Origin: Anabaena sp. 4-3
Lineage (GTDB): Bacteria; Cyanobacteriota; Cyanobacteriia; Cyanobacteriales; Nostocaceae
DNA length: 64,000 nucleotides
Direction of reading: 5' to 3'
Assembly: GCF_001597745.1 (NCBI RefSeq)
Contig: NZ_LUHJ01000013.1
Location: 96,213-160,212, forward strand
The position numbers and the translations under genes were made by a program. Under the pieces are notes generated by a model. It saw only the letters and a program-made list of their open reading frames with translations. It searched no databases and was not told the DNA's origin. Shown one piece after another: positions 19,236 to 27,772 of the stretch (position 1 is the first letter of the stretch; each line of letters opens with the position of its first letter).

Positions 19236-19802
19236 TTATCTGCGGCTACTTAACCACTTTGCTGCTGCAATTCCAATAATCCCTGCCACAATGGGATTGC
19301 TGAGAAACTTGATAATACCCGGCTGTTCCGCCAGCACTTCCCGGAAAATATCAGGGTGGTTGTGATAGGCGAAGGATGCAAGTCTGCTGACATCATCAGC
19401 ATTCATGCGGCTAGCATGGTGTGTGGAAAGTCCTAGTTGTTGCTCTAGATGTCGCTCGTCTAGTCCTCTTTGCTTCAAGTGTTTGAAAAAGGCGCGTGCA
19501 ACATCATCTCTTTCATTGGGTTTAATTTGTGCGATCGCTCTTTGCAATTCTGGCTCCATTTGGCTGGGAGGTATCCGTTCTGGATGTAAAGAACGACTGA
19601 ACAAATTACGCCGTTGATCTGGTGTTGTCCGTTGAGCGAAATCATCGAAGGTTTCGTATTGAGTATCAACATCGGTGGTTGTATCATCCAGATACTCAAT
19701 ATTCCCCTCAGCCAAATCCCTCATGATTTGCCGTCTATATTCTTCGCTGCTTGTCACGTCGCTTCGCTCCGAATTCAAAATTCTTTCATTCAAAATCGCC
19801 AT
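19236..19802 (-). CDS. Conserved hypothetical protein with C-terminal hydrophobic segment
   Basis: A protein of about 188 residues that I do not recognise. It has an acidic N-terminal half, a basic helical middle, and a C-terminal hydrophobic stretch (PIVAGIIGIAAAKWL) before SSRR, so it is possibly tail-anchored. The first 20 or so codons derive from a common intergenic repeat (TTTTGAATGAAAGAATTTTGAATTC), so the true start may be the ATG at 19724, which begins MRDLAEGNIEYLDD. Neither start has a good ribosome-binding site. Confidence 0.65.
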   Translation of the reverse strand: MAILNERILNSERSDVTSSEEYRRQIMRDLAEGNIEYLDDTTTDVDTQYETFDDFAQRTTPDQRRNLFSRSLHPERIPPSQMEPELQRAIAQIKPNERDDVARAFFKHLKQRGLDERHLEQQLGLSTHHASRMNADDVSRLASFAYHNHPDIFREVLAEQPGIIKFLSNPIVAGIIGIAAAKWLSSRR

Positions 19803-19856
19803 CAATAAATCTCGTTAGCTGAGTTACTTTTCTAGTTCGATAATTTGCATCATCAA

Positions 19857-20297
19857 CTAGCTATACTGAATTTGACTGGTCTGCACATCGTAATTTGCAG
19901 TCAAAATCAACTTTTTATCAGGGCCGTAAACCAAAACAGTTAAATCTTGATTAGGAAAGTTTTTGTGAAAACCTTGCACCAGAGATTTTGCTAAAGGTCG
20001 CACTTCATTCGGACGCACTTGTGGCGCAATCACAATACCTAATTTGTTGTTATCGCGTACATACGCATCTTGAACTAAGCCTCTGGATGTTTGCACTACC
20101 CAGTTACCAAAACTTTGTCCTGTTGGGGTATTACCTCGCTCTAACTCCGAATAGGTGACGCTTCTACCAATTGCTGGCGGTGCAGTTGCGCGATCGCTTT
20201 GTGTATATGTTCCACCGCCGCAAGCAGTAGTTATCATCAACACTGCAATTAAGACAAAAGTCGTCAAAATTTTGCGACTCTGCTGGAGCAAAATCAT
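19857..20297 (-). CDS. Putative lipoprotein
   Basis: About 146 residues from the ATG at 20297, which has AGGAGG 8 nt upstream; the frame itself opens at 20330. A type II signal peptide is clear: basic SRK, hydrophobic LTTFVLIAVLMI and lipobox TTAC with Cys26, followed by GGG. The mature part is small, with a region (QDAYVRDNNKLGIVIAPQVRPNEVRPLAKSLV) that I do not recognise and a C-terminal beta-strand pair. Likely anchored to a membrane in the periplasm. Function unknown. Confidence 0.75.
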   Translation of the reverse strand: MILLQQSRKILTTFVLIAVLMITTACGGGTYTQSDRATAPPAIGRSVTYSELERGNTPTGQSFGNWVVQTSRGLVQDAYVRDNNKLGIVIAPQVRPNEVRPLAKSLVQGFHKNFPNQDLTVLVYGPDKKLILTANYDVQTSQIQYS

Positions 20298-20593
20298 ATT
20301 TTTCCTCCTATCAAATACAGGTAACAACACATAATTTATGTGGCTGTCTTAATACTTAATTGCATCCAAAAATAATATTTATAAATGGGAAATTTGGGAA
20401 TGAGTCATATTCATCAACCATACTTACTGTAAGGTTTTAACATTGACCAACCCTGACTCTATAATATTTTTAACTGCAAAAATTTTCTCTATCCTAATAG
20501 ATATTTTCCAGAGATGTAGAGACATGATGCACACGCCTCTACAATAAATAACTATGCAATCAATCATTTACCTTGCAAAGTTACAACTGAGAC

Positions 20594-20776
20594 TTAATCG
20601 AGCTTTTTCTTGACGTTATCTTTGACATCTTCAACCGCATGACGTACTTCGCTTTCGGCTTGCTTGGCTTTTCCTTCAGCTTTATCTTCTGGGTCGCCAG
20701 TCACTTGTCCTGCTGCTTCTTGGGCTTTACCTTCAATATTTTTAGCTGTAGCTTTTGCCCGTTCTTCTAAACTCAT
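20594..20776 (-). CDS. CsbD family protein
   Basis: A 60-residue, highly charged, helical stress-related protein. The sequence shows the CsbD pattern KNIEGKAQEAAGQVTGDPEDKAEGKAKQAE. The ATG follows a good AGGAG. CsbD-like proteins are induced by general stress in several bacteria; the mechanism is unknown. Confidence 0.9.
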   Translation of the reverse strand: MSLEERAKATAKNIEGKAQEAAGQVTGDPEDKAEGKAKQAESEVRHAVEDVKDNVKKKLD

Positions 20777-20992
20777 TTTACACTCCTATTGTTTATAGTA
20801 AATTAGTTTCAAAGCTATAAAGTAACTTTGAATTATTTGTGATTACTCTTACAAATTAGCTTAATAATTTTCTTAAAGACTTCTGCCACAAGATGTATTA
20901 GTTCCTATACAAAAAGTGATAAAAACTCAAGGCAGATGGAAATTCCAACAAAGAAAATATACAATATCATCAATTACGCAACTGGCACATTG

Positions 20993-21057
20993 GTAGGGTG
21001 CGTCAGATGGCAAATATAAGTTTATTGGCAGGATTTATGCAGGCTGACGCACCCTAC
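20993..21057. repeat. 65-bp inverted-repeat element, copy 1
   Basis: Arms GTAGGGTGCGTCAG and CTGACGCACCCTAC, 14 bp and perfect, around a 37-bp centre. Same arms and same total length as 38667-38731 and 49047-49111. Confidence 0.92.
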
Positions 21058-21102
21058 ATATAGATATTTAGTATGACACTGGCGTAAGTCCTAAATATGA
21101 AA

Positions 21103-21139
21103 GGGAGAAAACGGTTGCCGTCCGCAACTGTTTTCTCCC
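21103..21139 (-). terminator. Probable terminator hairpin downstream of the lipoxygenase/catalase-like cluster
   Basis: A 16-bp stem (GGGAGAAAACAGTTGC with one G-U pair on the minus strand) and a 5-nt loop, followed on the minus strand by TTTCATATTT. It lies 20 bp past the stop of the lipoxygenase remnant, so it is the likely end of the cluster transcript. Confidence 0.55.
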
Positions 21140-21159
21140 CACGATAGATACGAAAAATG

Positions 21160-21354
21160 TTAAATATTGATCAGAGTTCTGGTGTTACCAATTTCATAAC
21201 GCGCCAATATGCTTCTTAATTCTTCAGGAACGTCTTCATCTTCATTCTTGAGAATATAGCCGTATTTGATGGCAGTGAGAACATTAACCATGTAGATGAG
21301 ATTGGTAAATTCGATAATCGGATCATCTTCACTACCGAAACTACCACCGCGTAA
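21160..21354 (-). pseudogene. C-terminal remnant of a second lipoxygenase
   Basis: Directly after the catalase-like stop codon, the minus strand encodes about 64 codons that align with the last 75 or so residues of the lipoxygenase at 22751. Shared stretches are RGGSFGSEDDP, TNLIYMVNVLTAI, YGYILKNED and the terminal RTLINI. Two small in-frame deletions (about 5 and 9 residues) separate it from that copy. The rest of the gene, including the His ligands, is absent and there is no start codon of its own. It keeps the terminal Ile that ligands iron in intact enzymes. Confidence 0.85.
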
Positions 21355-21356
21355 TA

Positions 21357-22625
21357 TCAGGGTTTACAGCCACGTTTGAGATAGTTCTGGAAGTAAATAC
21401 TGGTGTTACCAGAAGCATCTTGTGGATTAGGCTGCATATCTGCTAATGAAGCCCCAAAAGTCGCACATTCAGATGTAAAACTCTCATCATTGAATAAAGA
21501 CTTGGGATATTCTCCAGGATAATCTTGAGTTTCTCGCGGTGTAATGGAGTGCCGGAAAGAGACACGAATATCAGCCGTGTCTGACACAGCAAAATGAGAT
21601 TTAGACTCAAAATAGCCAATACGTTGAGCTTCTGCTTTGGGATTATCGGTAAACTGGTCAGCCACATAGACATCGAATAATCGCACACCTTGGTCTTTCT
21701 TAACCTGTCCCTTGTCATTCGCAGGAATACCTTGATTCAGTGCCAGGAAATCTTGTCGAAAATCATGTTGTTCCTGGGAAAAAGCTCGTCCTTCTGGGGG
21801 AACCAGAAAGATAAAGCGTGGGGATTCAGGGTTATCAACCGTTTTCCCTTTAGCATTAATGCTGGCAAGGTGTTGGATAGACAATTCACGGGGATCAACC
21901 ATCTTCAGATTGCTCTCGTTTTTGAGATAGTCTTGAGTTGCGTTGAAGAAACGGGAGAAAGCAGCAAAACCAGCTGGTTGATTCTCAATAAATTTCAGTT
22001 TGTTGGAGAGGGGATACTCGTAGTAGTTGATATTATTACCTTGACCGGCAATCGAATGCTGAACGATCAGATTTTCACTACTATGCTTACCATCAATAAA
22101 GAATTTAGCCGCAAAGCCAGGGGTGAAGCGATTCCAGCTAGTTGCAGGACTAACTGCTGAGGAAAATCGGACTAGCACACAATCAGACCCTTTTTTGAGT
22201 AGTCCAGTATAACGGTTCTGAAATTCTGGTTCGATGACTAAACGTGCTTGGGCAAATACACCATGTCTATGAGTCAAACGAAGATAATTCTCCGGCTTGA
22301 TCTCTGGACTGTCACCGAAGCTTTTCCAGAACCTTGTGGACGTTCCTGCTAAAAAAGCTTTTACCTGATCTGTTTGGAAGGGAACGAGGTTATCAGCTGA
22401 CTCCCTACTTGCATAGATGGCTGACCAAAGGGTATCCAACTTGTCACAGGCTTTTCCTTCCAGAAAAAGGGGAGATTGAGCAACCTCATCAATTTGCTGA
22501 TTGACATCAGCCGAAGTAATAGCAAAAGCTGGTTGAGATATGGTTGTGAAAATGACACTAATTGTCACAATTGCAAATACTAGAGTTCTCTGCAAGAGCT
22601 TTGATAGGAAGTTACTCAGATTCAT
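21357..22625 (-). CDS. Exported catalase-like (heme-dependent hydroperoxide-converting?) protein
   Basis: A 422-residue protein with a signal peptide (residues 1-35, hydrophobic core LVFAIVTISVIFTTI, ending AFA). The mature part resembles the catalase-like superfamily that includes SrpA/y4iL-type proteins and the catalase-related allene oxide synthases. Visible are LRLTHRHGVFAQARL (Thr118, His119 at the distal heme position), VLVRFSSA (Arg153) and PGFAAKFF (169-175). I cannot place the proximal Tyr with confidence, so heme binding is inferred. It lies 125 bp downstream of the lipoxygenase gene on the same strand. In known oxylipin systems such a protein converts the lipoxygenase product. The leader is odd beside a leaderless lipoxygenase. 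Confidence 0.7.
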   Translation of the reverse strand: MNLSNFLSKLLQRTLVFAIVTISVIFTTISQPAFAITSADVNQQIDEVAQSPLFLEGKACDKLDTLWSAIYASRESADNLVPFQTDQVKAFLAGTSTRFWKSFGDSPEIKPENYLRLTHRHGVFAQARLVIEPEFQNRYTGLLKKGSDCVLVRFSSAVSPATSWNRFTPGFAAKFFIDGKHSSENLIVQHSIAGQGNNINYYEYPLSNKLKFIENQPAGFAAFSRFFNATQDYLKNESNLKMVDPRELSIQHLASINAKGKTVDNPESPRFIFLVPPEGRAFSQEQHDFRQDFLALNQGIPANDKGQVKKDQGVRLFDVYVADQFTDNPKAEAQRIGYFESKSHFAVSDTADIRVSFRHSITPRETQDYPGEYPKSLFNDESFTSECATFGASLADMQPNPQDASGNTSIYFQNYLKRGCKP

Positions 22626-22679
22626 CGATTACCCGTTTTTTGTTGGTTGTAACAAAAATGCACAAGTGCATAAGTTTTC

Positions 22680-22723
22680 GGACTTACGCAACGCCTCTAT
22701 TAATAGCGTCTGAACGTAAGTCC
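22680..22723. repeat. Short inverted repeat GGACTTACG...CGTAAGTCC
   Basis: 9-bp perfect arms in the gap between the catalase-like and lipoxygenase genes. The arm sequence recurs at 21082-21092 and at the ends of the element at 27660-27772, so three copies flank or interrupt this cluster. Confidence 0.8.
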
Positions 22724-22750
22724 TAGCAATTTGTAGCTACTGAGCTTGGT

Positions 22751-24745
22751 TTAAATATTGATCAAAGTTCTGATGTTGCCAATATCGTAGCTCAAAGCAG
22801 CAAATTTTTCTTTGTAAGCTGCTAATGTGGTTCTTAATTCTTCAGGAATGTCGTCATCTTCATTCTTGAGAATATAGCCGTATTGAATGGCAGTGAGAAC
22901 ATTAACCATGTAGATGAGATTGGTGGATTCTAAAATATTAGGTGCGATCGCCGGATCATCTTCACTACCAAAACTACCACCACGTAAAGCCAATGAATTA
23001 TAGAATATCTCCCCACCTTCATCAGCTTGCTGATCATTTACCCAAGAATGCCATAGAGTAATGTGGAAGATGACATAACGACAGAACTCTTTCAAGTTGG
23101 CGATGTCTGCATCACTGGGTTGATCAGCAGTAGTAATGGCGCGAGTTGCTTTCACTGTACCATTGACTGTTGGTCTGGGAATTTCCGGTTTATCAAGCTC
23201 GTTGTCATCGTACCAATCATAATCACCAGTGAGTTTTGGTAATGGTTGATAAGCTACACTATGCTCGATAATATCATCTGAGAAACGGTGAATTTCTGCC
23301 CATTCTTTAACAATTTCTTCCTGATATTTTTGGAAGAAATTATCAATATATTCTGTTAAAACTTGCCAGTAAAGATTAGCTATCTTAGCAAAGTTATGAG
23401 CTTCACAAAGTGGTTGACGAGGTTTCCAACCTTTCCAATCATAACTAGCCATTCTTTCCTTACATATTTGCACCACTGAACCAGGAGTTAAAGGCCCATT
23501 GGTGGTAACTAAACCCACAGTTGGCGATACCAATACTTCATCAGCACGTTGGTTGATATTCACCAAGCTTTTTAGATGAGGATATAACATCAACCGCACA
23601 GGATTTTTACGTAAGTTACGGAAAGCAGCAATGGTATATTGCTCCATCTGTAAATGAGCCTTAATATAATGCTCAATCATTTCTGCGGCAAAAAAGCTGT
23701 TAGTGCGGAAAATGCGTTTAGCTTGTAGCCATTTTTCCCCATCATTAGGTGTATAGGTGACAGGATCTTTGAGAGGAGAATGAGGTGCTATAGAATCAGG
23801 ATAACGACTTTGTACTGTAATTGCAGTCACTACCAACTTGTTATCTTTTAATTCAAAAAATGCTTCCACATTATTGAGATCGTGGTCATCATCTTTTTCG
23901 TAATCATCCCAATTAAATGTAACTTTGAATTGATTGGGGTTGTTTTTATGACGCTGTAACAAACAGGGATTCATGCCATTGAGAACCCGATCAACAAAGT
24001 ATTCATCACTTCTGCTATAACCGGGATTTTTCCGATCTAATTTAATCGTTAAATTCGGAGGATAAGCAGCTTGAATTTCTGGAAGAGTAGGCTGATCAGG
24101 ATTGAGAGTATGAGTAATGACGTGCTTGGCTTTAATCGGAACTAAACTACTAGCAGCATCATAACCTTGGAGTGTACGACCGACTGAATAATCATCTGGA
24201 GTTCCTTCCAACTCACTAAAAAACAACCTTGCAAAGTGGCTGTCTGGTTTATAAATCCAGTAAGGAACGGTACAAGTGCCAAAGTCATATTCTTTTTGGC
24301 TGACATTATTATCACCTTTGATGGTGTAAGCAATGCGATAGGTAGAAACAGGCTGATTATCGTTATCAAAACTAATGCGATTATCTAACAATCTTAATTC
24401 TAAATCGGGTGTGTCGAGAAAACCTGCTTTTGCCGGATCATAATAGATGGTAAATCGACCATCATAATCCGTAATTCCTGTACCTAAGTAATCCCCAGGT
24501 GTACCGATATCTCTGTCCCACAATTCTAAGAGAATATTGTGTAGTGGCTTGTTGGTGTCACTAAAAACTAACTTACCTGTAGCTTTATGCAACTGTTCCA
24601 GAGGTTTATCAAATTTTTGTTCACGAACTTCGACAATGCTTTTTTTTGCTTTCTTTTCTGTTTTGCTTTTACCTAAATCGCTATCAGCTACTTTAATGCC
24701 AATAACTTGTTTAATTTCATCGAGAATTGTTTTGAGTTTGGACAT
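22751..24745 (-). CDS. Lipoxygenase
   Basis: A non-heme iron dioxygenase that makes fatty-acid hydroperoxides. 664 residues from the ATG at 24745, which has AAAGGAG 6 nt upstream; the frame opens at 24781. A charged helical N-terminus (1-50) precedes a small beta domain with GKLVFSDTNKPL and DYDGRFTIYYD, then the catalytic domain. DEYFVDRVLNGMNPCLL and the ligand motif HYIKAH (His359, His364) are present. WHSWVN (His566, Asn570) and the C-terminal LINI with Ile664 complete the five iron ligands of plant and animal enzymes. It lies between the P450 and catalase-like genes, all on the minus strand with gaps of 81 and 125 bp. Regiospecificity cannot be read from the sequence. Confidence 0.9.
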   Translation of the reverse strand: MSKLKTILDEIKQVIGIKVADSDLGKSKTEKKAKKSIVEVREQKFDKPLEQLHKATGKLVFSDTNKPLHNILLELWDRDIGTPGDYLGTGITDYDGRFTIYYDPAKAGFLDTPDLELRLLDNRISFDNDNQPVSTYRIAYTIKGDNNVSQKEYDFGTCTVPYWIYKPDSHFARLFFSELEGTPDDYSVGRTLQGYDAASSLVPIKAKHVITHTLNPDQPTLPEIQAAYPPNLTIKLDRKNPGYSRSDEYFVDRVLNGMNPCLLQRHKNNPNQFKVTFNWDDYEKDDDHDLNNVEAFFELKDNKLVVTAITVQSRYPDSIAPHSPLKDPVTYTPNDGEKWLQAKRIFRTNSFFAAEMIEHYIKAHLQMEQYTIAAFRNLRKNPVRLMLYPHLKSLVNINQRADEVLVSPTVGLVTTNGPLTPGSVVQICKERMASYDWKGWKPRQPLCEAHNFAKIANLYWQVLTEYIDNFFQKYQEEIVKEWAEIHRFSDDIIEHSVAYQPLPKLTGDYDWYDDNELDKPEIPRPTVNGTVKATRAITTADQPSDADIANLKEFCRYVIFHITLWHSWVNDQQADEGGEIFYNSLALRGGSFGSEDDPAIAPNILESTNLIYMVNVLTAIQYGYILKNEDDDIPEELRTTLAAYKEKFAALSYDIGNIRTLINI

Positions 24746-24826
24746 AATCACTCCTTTTGAAATAGATTGAATAGTTTGCAAGTTGAAAAAAGCTGTTCTT
24801 TCTCAGGCATGAGGCACAACTGAACC

Positions 24827-26215
24827 TTACAAGGGAACACAAAAGCCATTTAAAATTTCAGGCGACCTTGTACCTAATTGGAAGGATGCTTTATAGGGAG
24901 GTTCGGGAGCGAATTTAGTCTGGACTTGAGAGACAAAAGTTGCCAAAGCTAATTTGATGATGAATAACCCAAAATATCGACCAATGCAAATTCTCTCCCC
25001 CCGACCAAAAGGAAAGAAGTAGTCGCTATCGAGAGGGTTAGCAGTACGGGTGGCTTCATCCCAACGTGCAGGATTATAAACCAAAGGATTAGGCCAATGA
25101 GTGGGATGACGATGTAGATACCAGTTACTAATCAATAATGGTGTATTTGGTGGTATCTGATATCCTGCAAAAGAAATTGTCTTTTCCCTATGGGTATTAC
25201 GGCCAAAAAACGCTACAGGGGGTAGTATCCTTAAAGATTCAAGAACGCATTGTTCTAAAAGTAAACATTGTTGTAAATCTTCAAGTGTCAGAGTATCCAT
25301 AGAAATACTACTGAGTTCATTTTCCAGACGCGATCGCCACTCAGGATTTTGATCGAGGAGATATAGCGTATTGGTCAGACCCCCAGGAGTGGAAAAATTG
25401 GCACTAAAATAGATTTCTGCAAACACATGACCCAATGCTTGTTCCGATAATTCTGACCCTCCTTCCCGAATCATCAGACACAGTAGATCCTGACCAGTGG
25501 GATTTTTCTTGGCTTCACTGACAATATTGGCAAACAACCTAAACCAACGTTGACTAGCCTGTTGATACTTGAGTTCTGTGGGTTCTTCGGGATAAGAACC
25601 GCGAGCTTGAAGACGTTTATCCGCTATCTCAGCCATCACCAAGTAATCCTCAAAGGCTTGATTTCCTAAGACTCGTCCCACAGTGGCGCGAGCAAACCCA
25701 TCGAAGATAAACCTTTTCATCGCTGGGAAGAAAGGAAACGATCCTGACTTTGAGCGATCAACCAGTCTTTGAATATCTTCTGTGAACTGATGCTTGAGAA
25801 TGGATACTTGTTCAGCTAACCACTGCTGAACATAAGTCATACTTAAAGGATGATTCCGCCGAATAAAGCTCCAGTCTTGATCTTGGTTAGGAAAGAGAAA
25901 AAGACTATCATCGGTCATCATCGGCCGCGCTGCTTGTCGGAGCTTATCCTTATAAAAGGATTCTTGTTTGGAAATCAGAACCTGTTCAATTAATTCCGGA
26001 TCATTGAGAACTAAGGCAGGTTTTCCCAATAACCAAACTTGTGTTATCCCACCATAGGTTTCCCCATACTTGGCGCAGAGTTCCCAGGGTAGACTATTTT
26101 TAAAGTCGAGAGCATTGCCAAAGGGAAAGCGTGGAATCGGCCCTGGAATACCCTCAAAGGGTTCCATTTTCGACCCATGTATTAATTTGAAAAGTTGGTG
26201 CAGTATGTCTACCAT
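24827..26215 (-). CDS. Cytochrome P450 with atypical I-helix
   Basis: 462 residues from an ATG with AAGGAG 5 nt upstream. The heme-binding loop FGRGERICIG (thiolate Cys410), the K-helix ESLR (Glu326, Arg329) and the PERF-like NPARWDE segment are intact. The I-helix reads SANFSTPGG (271-279), where monooxygenases have AGxDTT. By eye, the acid of the acid/alcohol pair is Phe and the Thr is Ser. Lack of this pair together with Asn and Gly-Gly recalls CYP74 hydroperoxide-metabolising enzymes, which need no O2 or reductase. No ferredoxin or reductase gene adjoins. The N-terminus has no strong membrane anchor. The link to lipoxygenase products is inferred from the neighbourhood. Confidence 0.88.
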   Translation of the reverse strand: MVDILHQLFKLIHGSKMEPFEGIPGPIPRFPFGNALDFKNSLPWELCAKYGETYGGITQVWLLGKPALVLNDPELIEQVLISKQESFYKDKLRQAARPMMTDDSLFLFPNQDQDWSFIRRNHPLSMTYVQQWLAEQVSILKHQFTEDIQRLVDRSKSGSFPFFPAMKRFIFDGFARATVGRVLGNQAFEDYLVMAEIADKRLQARGSYPEEPTELKYQQASQRWFRLFANIVSEAKKNPTGQDLLCLMIREGGSELSEQALGHVFAEIYFSANFSTPGGLTNTLYLLDQNPEWRSRLENELSSISMDTLTLEDLQQCLLLEQCVLESLRILPPVAFFGRNTHREKTISFAGYQIPPNTPLLISNWYLHRHPTHWPNPLVYNPARWDEATRTANPLDSDYFFPFGRGERICIGRYFGLFIIKLALATFVSQVQTKFAPEPPYKASFQLGTRSPEILNGFCVPL

Positions 26216-26477
26216 GCTATCTCCTTGTTCACCTTAGTACCTACAGATTGATCAGGATGAATTTGCTGGTTTTAACTATTGACAAAATCCCTAATGTTAC
26301 TGGTCATCAGCAACCACAAAACGGACAGGTAGATTACCCTAATAGTTAATTTTTACTTTGGCATCATCATATCCTGGGCTACTAATGATTTTGAGGATGT
26401 AGCTTTTGGCTAGTTAGTACCAGGGAAAACATTTTCACTGATAGCGGGAGACACTGCATAAATTACAAGTGATGTCA

Positions 26478-27500
26478 TTATTTCAGATTGAGTTGGGAAA
26501 TAATTTTTGCTAGATTTTTGGGTCGATAGTCTTGACAAGTTTTCAAACGTTCGATAGCAGTTTCATGAAGACCGTCAATTGCATCACCAACATCACGCAA
26601 TTTAATTCCTGCCAGTTTAAAGAAGCCAGGATCGTTAGTAAACTTGCATCTATAGTCTATTTGGCAGTCTGTTAATAAGTTTTGATCAAAATCCAGTCCC
26701 AATCCCAAATCTTTTATTGACTCTACCATCCACATTAAGGCAGCATCTGATAAGGGACTGGTTTCTTTAGTGCCACCACCAACGCAACCATGATCACCCG
26801 GAAACCACTTTTCCATTACCCGTTGATTTTCTGCATCAGGGTGTTTGATCATGCGAGTTACATCAAATACCTCGCGGATTTCGTCGATAGCCATAGCGTG
26901 CAGCGCATTTTGGATATATTTGTTTAGTGTTGTGTCGTAGAATTTGTAACGACGGTGAAGCAAAGGTTTTAAGTTTCTGAATAGGGGTACAACGGGAATA
27001 CCTAGCGCACCTACAGTATCAAAACAACCTAACAAAGTAATGGGGACGGGTTTTCCTTCGTTTTTTCCGTATGTTTTACGGTAGTTAACAGCTTCTTCAC
27101 CACTCGGTTTGATATTTCTGTTACGATAAAGCTCGTAGGCTTGAGGTGCTTCAGTAATATATTTGCGTTGGAGAAGACCTGAGCAATAGATCATCCCTGC
27201 TAGACTCCTGACTGTGTATGCACCACGGCTAAAGCCAAATAAGTATATTTCATCACCATCTTCATAGTTGAGACAGAGAAATCTGTAGGCTTCTTGGATG
27301 TTCTGGTCTATACCTAGTCCCGTAGCACCGCCTAAAATCTTGTAATTTTCTGTACCAATGCCTTGGTCATAAAACAGGATTTGTGATATCCCATCATTGG
27401 CAGTTCGTTTGACTGATTGACTCAGTTTGACTACGTTACTAGGGCAAGGACTAGCTAATTTTTGCCAAGTTCCATCACAGCAAACCACTAGACGCTTCAT
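26478..27500 (-). CDS. DUF2235 (Tle1-like phospholipase) alpha/beta hydrolase
   Basis: 340 residues, no leader. It begins KRLVVCCDGTW, the DUF2235 hallmark. The nucleophile elbow is GFSRGAYTVR (Ser91), the likely acid is Asp161 in GCFDTVGALG, and the likely His is His237 in KWFPGDHGCVGGG (typically WFPGVHSDVGGG). Characterised relatives (Tle1) are type VI secretion phospholipases with A1/A2 activity; no VgrG/PAAR or immunity gene is near here. It is the most upstream of four minus-strand genes that also encode a P450, a lipoxygenase and a catalase-like protein. A role in releasing fatty acid from lipid is plausible but inferred. Confidence 0.85.
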   Translation of the reverse strand: MKRLVVCCDGTWQKLASPCPSNVVKLSQSVKRTANDGISQILFYDQGIGTENYKILGGATGLGIDQNIQEAYRFLCLNYEDGDEIYLFGFSRGAYTVRSLAGMIYCSGLLQRKYITEAPQAYELYRNRNIKPSGEEAVNYRKTYGKNEGKPVPITLLGCFDTVGALGIPVVPLFRNLKPLLHRRYKFYDTTLNKYIQNALHAMAIDEIREVFDVTRMIKHPDAENQRVMEKWFPGDHGCVGGGTKETSPLSDAALMWMVESIKDLGLGLDFDQNLLTDCQIDYRCKFTNDPGFFKLAGIKLRDVGDAIDGLHETAIERLKTCQDYRPKNLAKIISQLNLK

Positions 27501-27659
27501 AGTTTATTGTGGTTGATAATTTTAACTAAATAAAACAAAATAAATTCTGACATAGATAATACTGACAAAAAACCGTATTTTTTCTAAAATAAGTCTTAAA
27601 TTACAGATTTTGGTCAATTTATGAACTTTGGTAACATAATGAGCTTTCTCAGTATCCAT

Positions 27660-27772
27660 AGGACTTACGCAAGATTTGACCGAAAACCTGATTATTGCGT
27701 AGGGTGAATTCATTTAGGCGAAGCCTTTCGGCAGGTATTCCCCCTACTTTCATGATGTTGTGCGTAAGCCCT
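27660..27772. mobile_element. 113-bp MITE-like element
   Basis: 12-bp imperfect terminal inverted repeats AGGACTTACGCA and TGCGTAAGCCCT enclose a short non-coding centre with an internal hairpin (GGCGAAGCC region). No transposase frame. The ends match those of the short element at 22680. Confidence 0.6.

Larger units (their letters stand above)
20777..21159. other. Gene-free stretch between the lipoxygenase remnant and csbD
   Basis: Contains a 65-bp inverted repeat (20993-21057), a GCGTAAGTCCT motif (21082-21092) shared with the elements at 22680 and 27660, and a 16-bp-stem hairpin (21103-21139). No open frame is credible. Confidence 0.75.
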
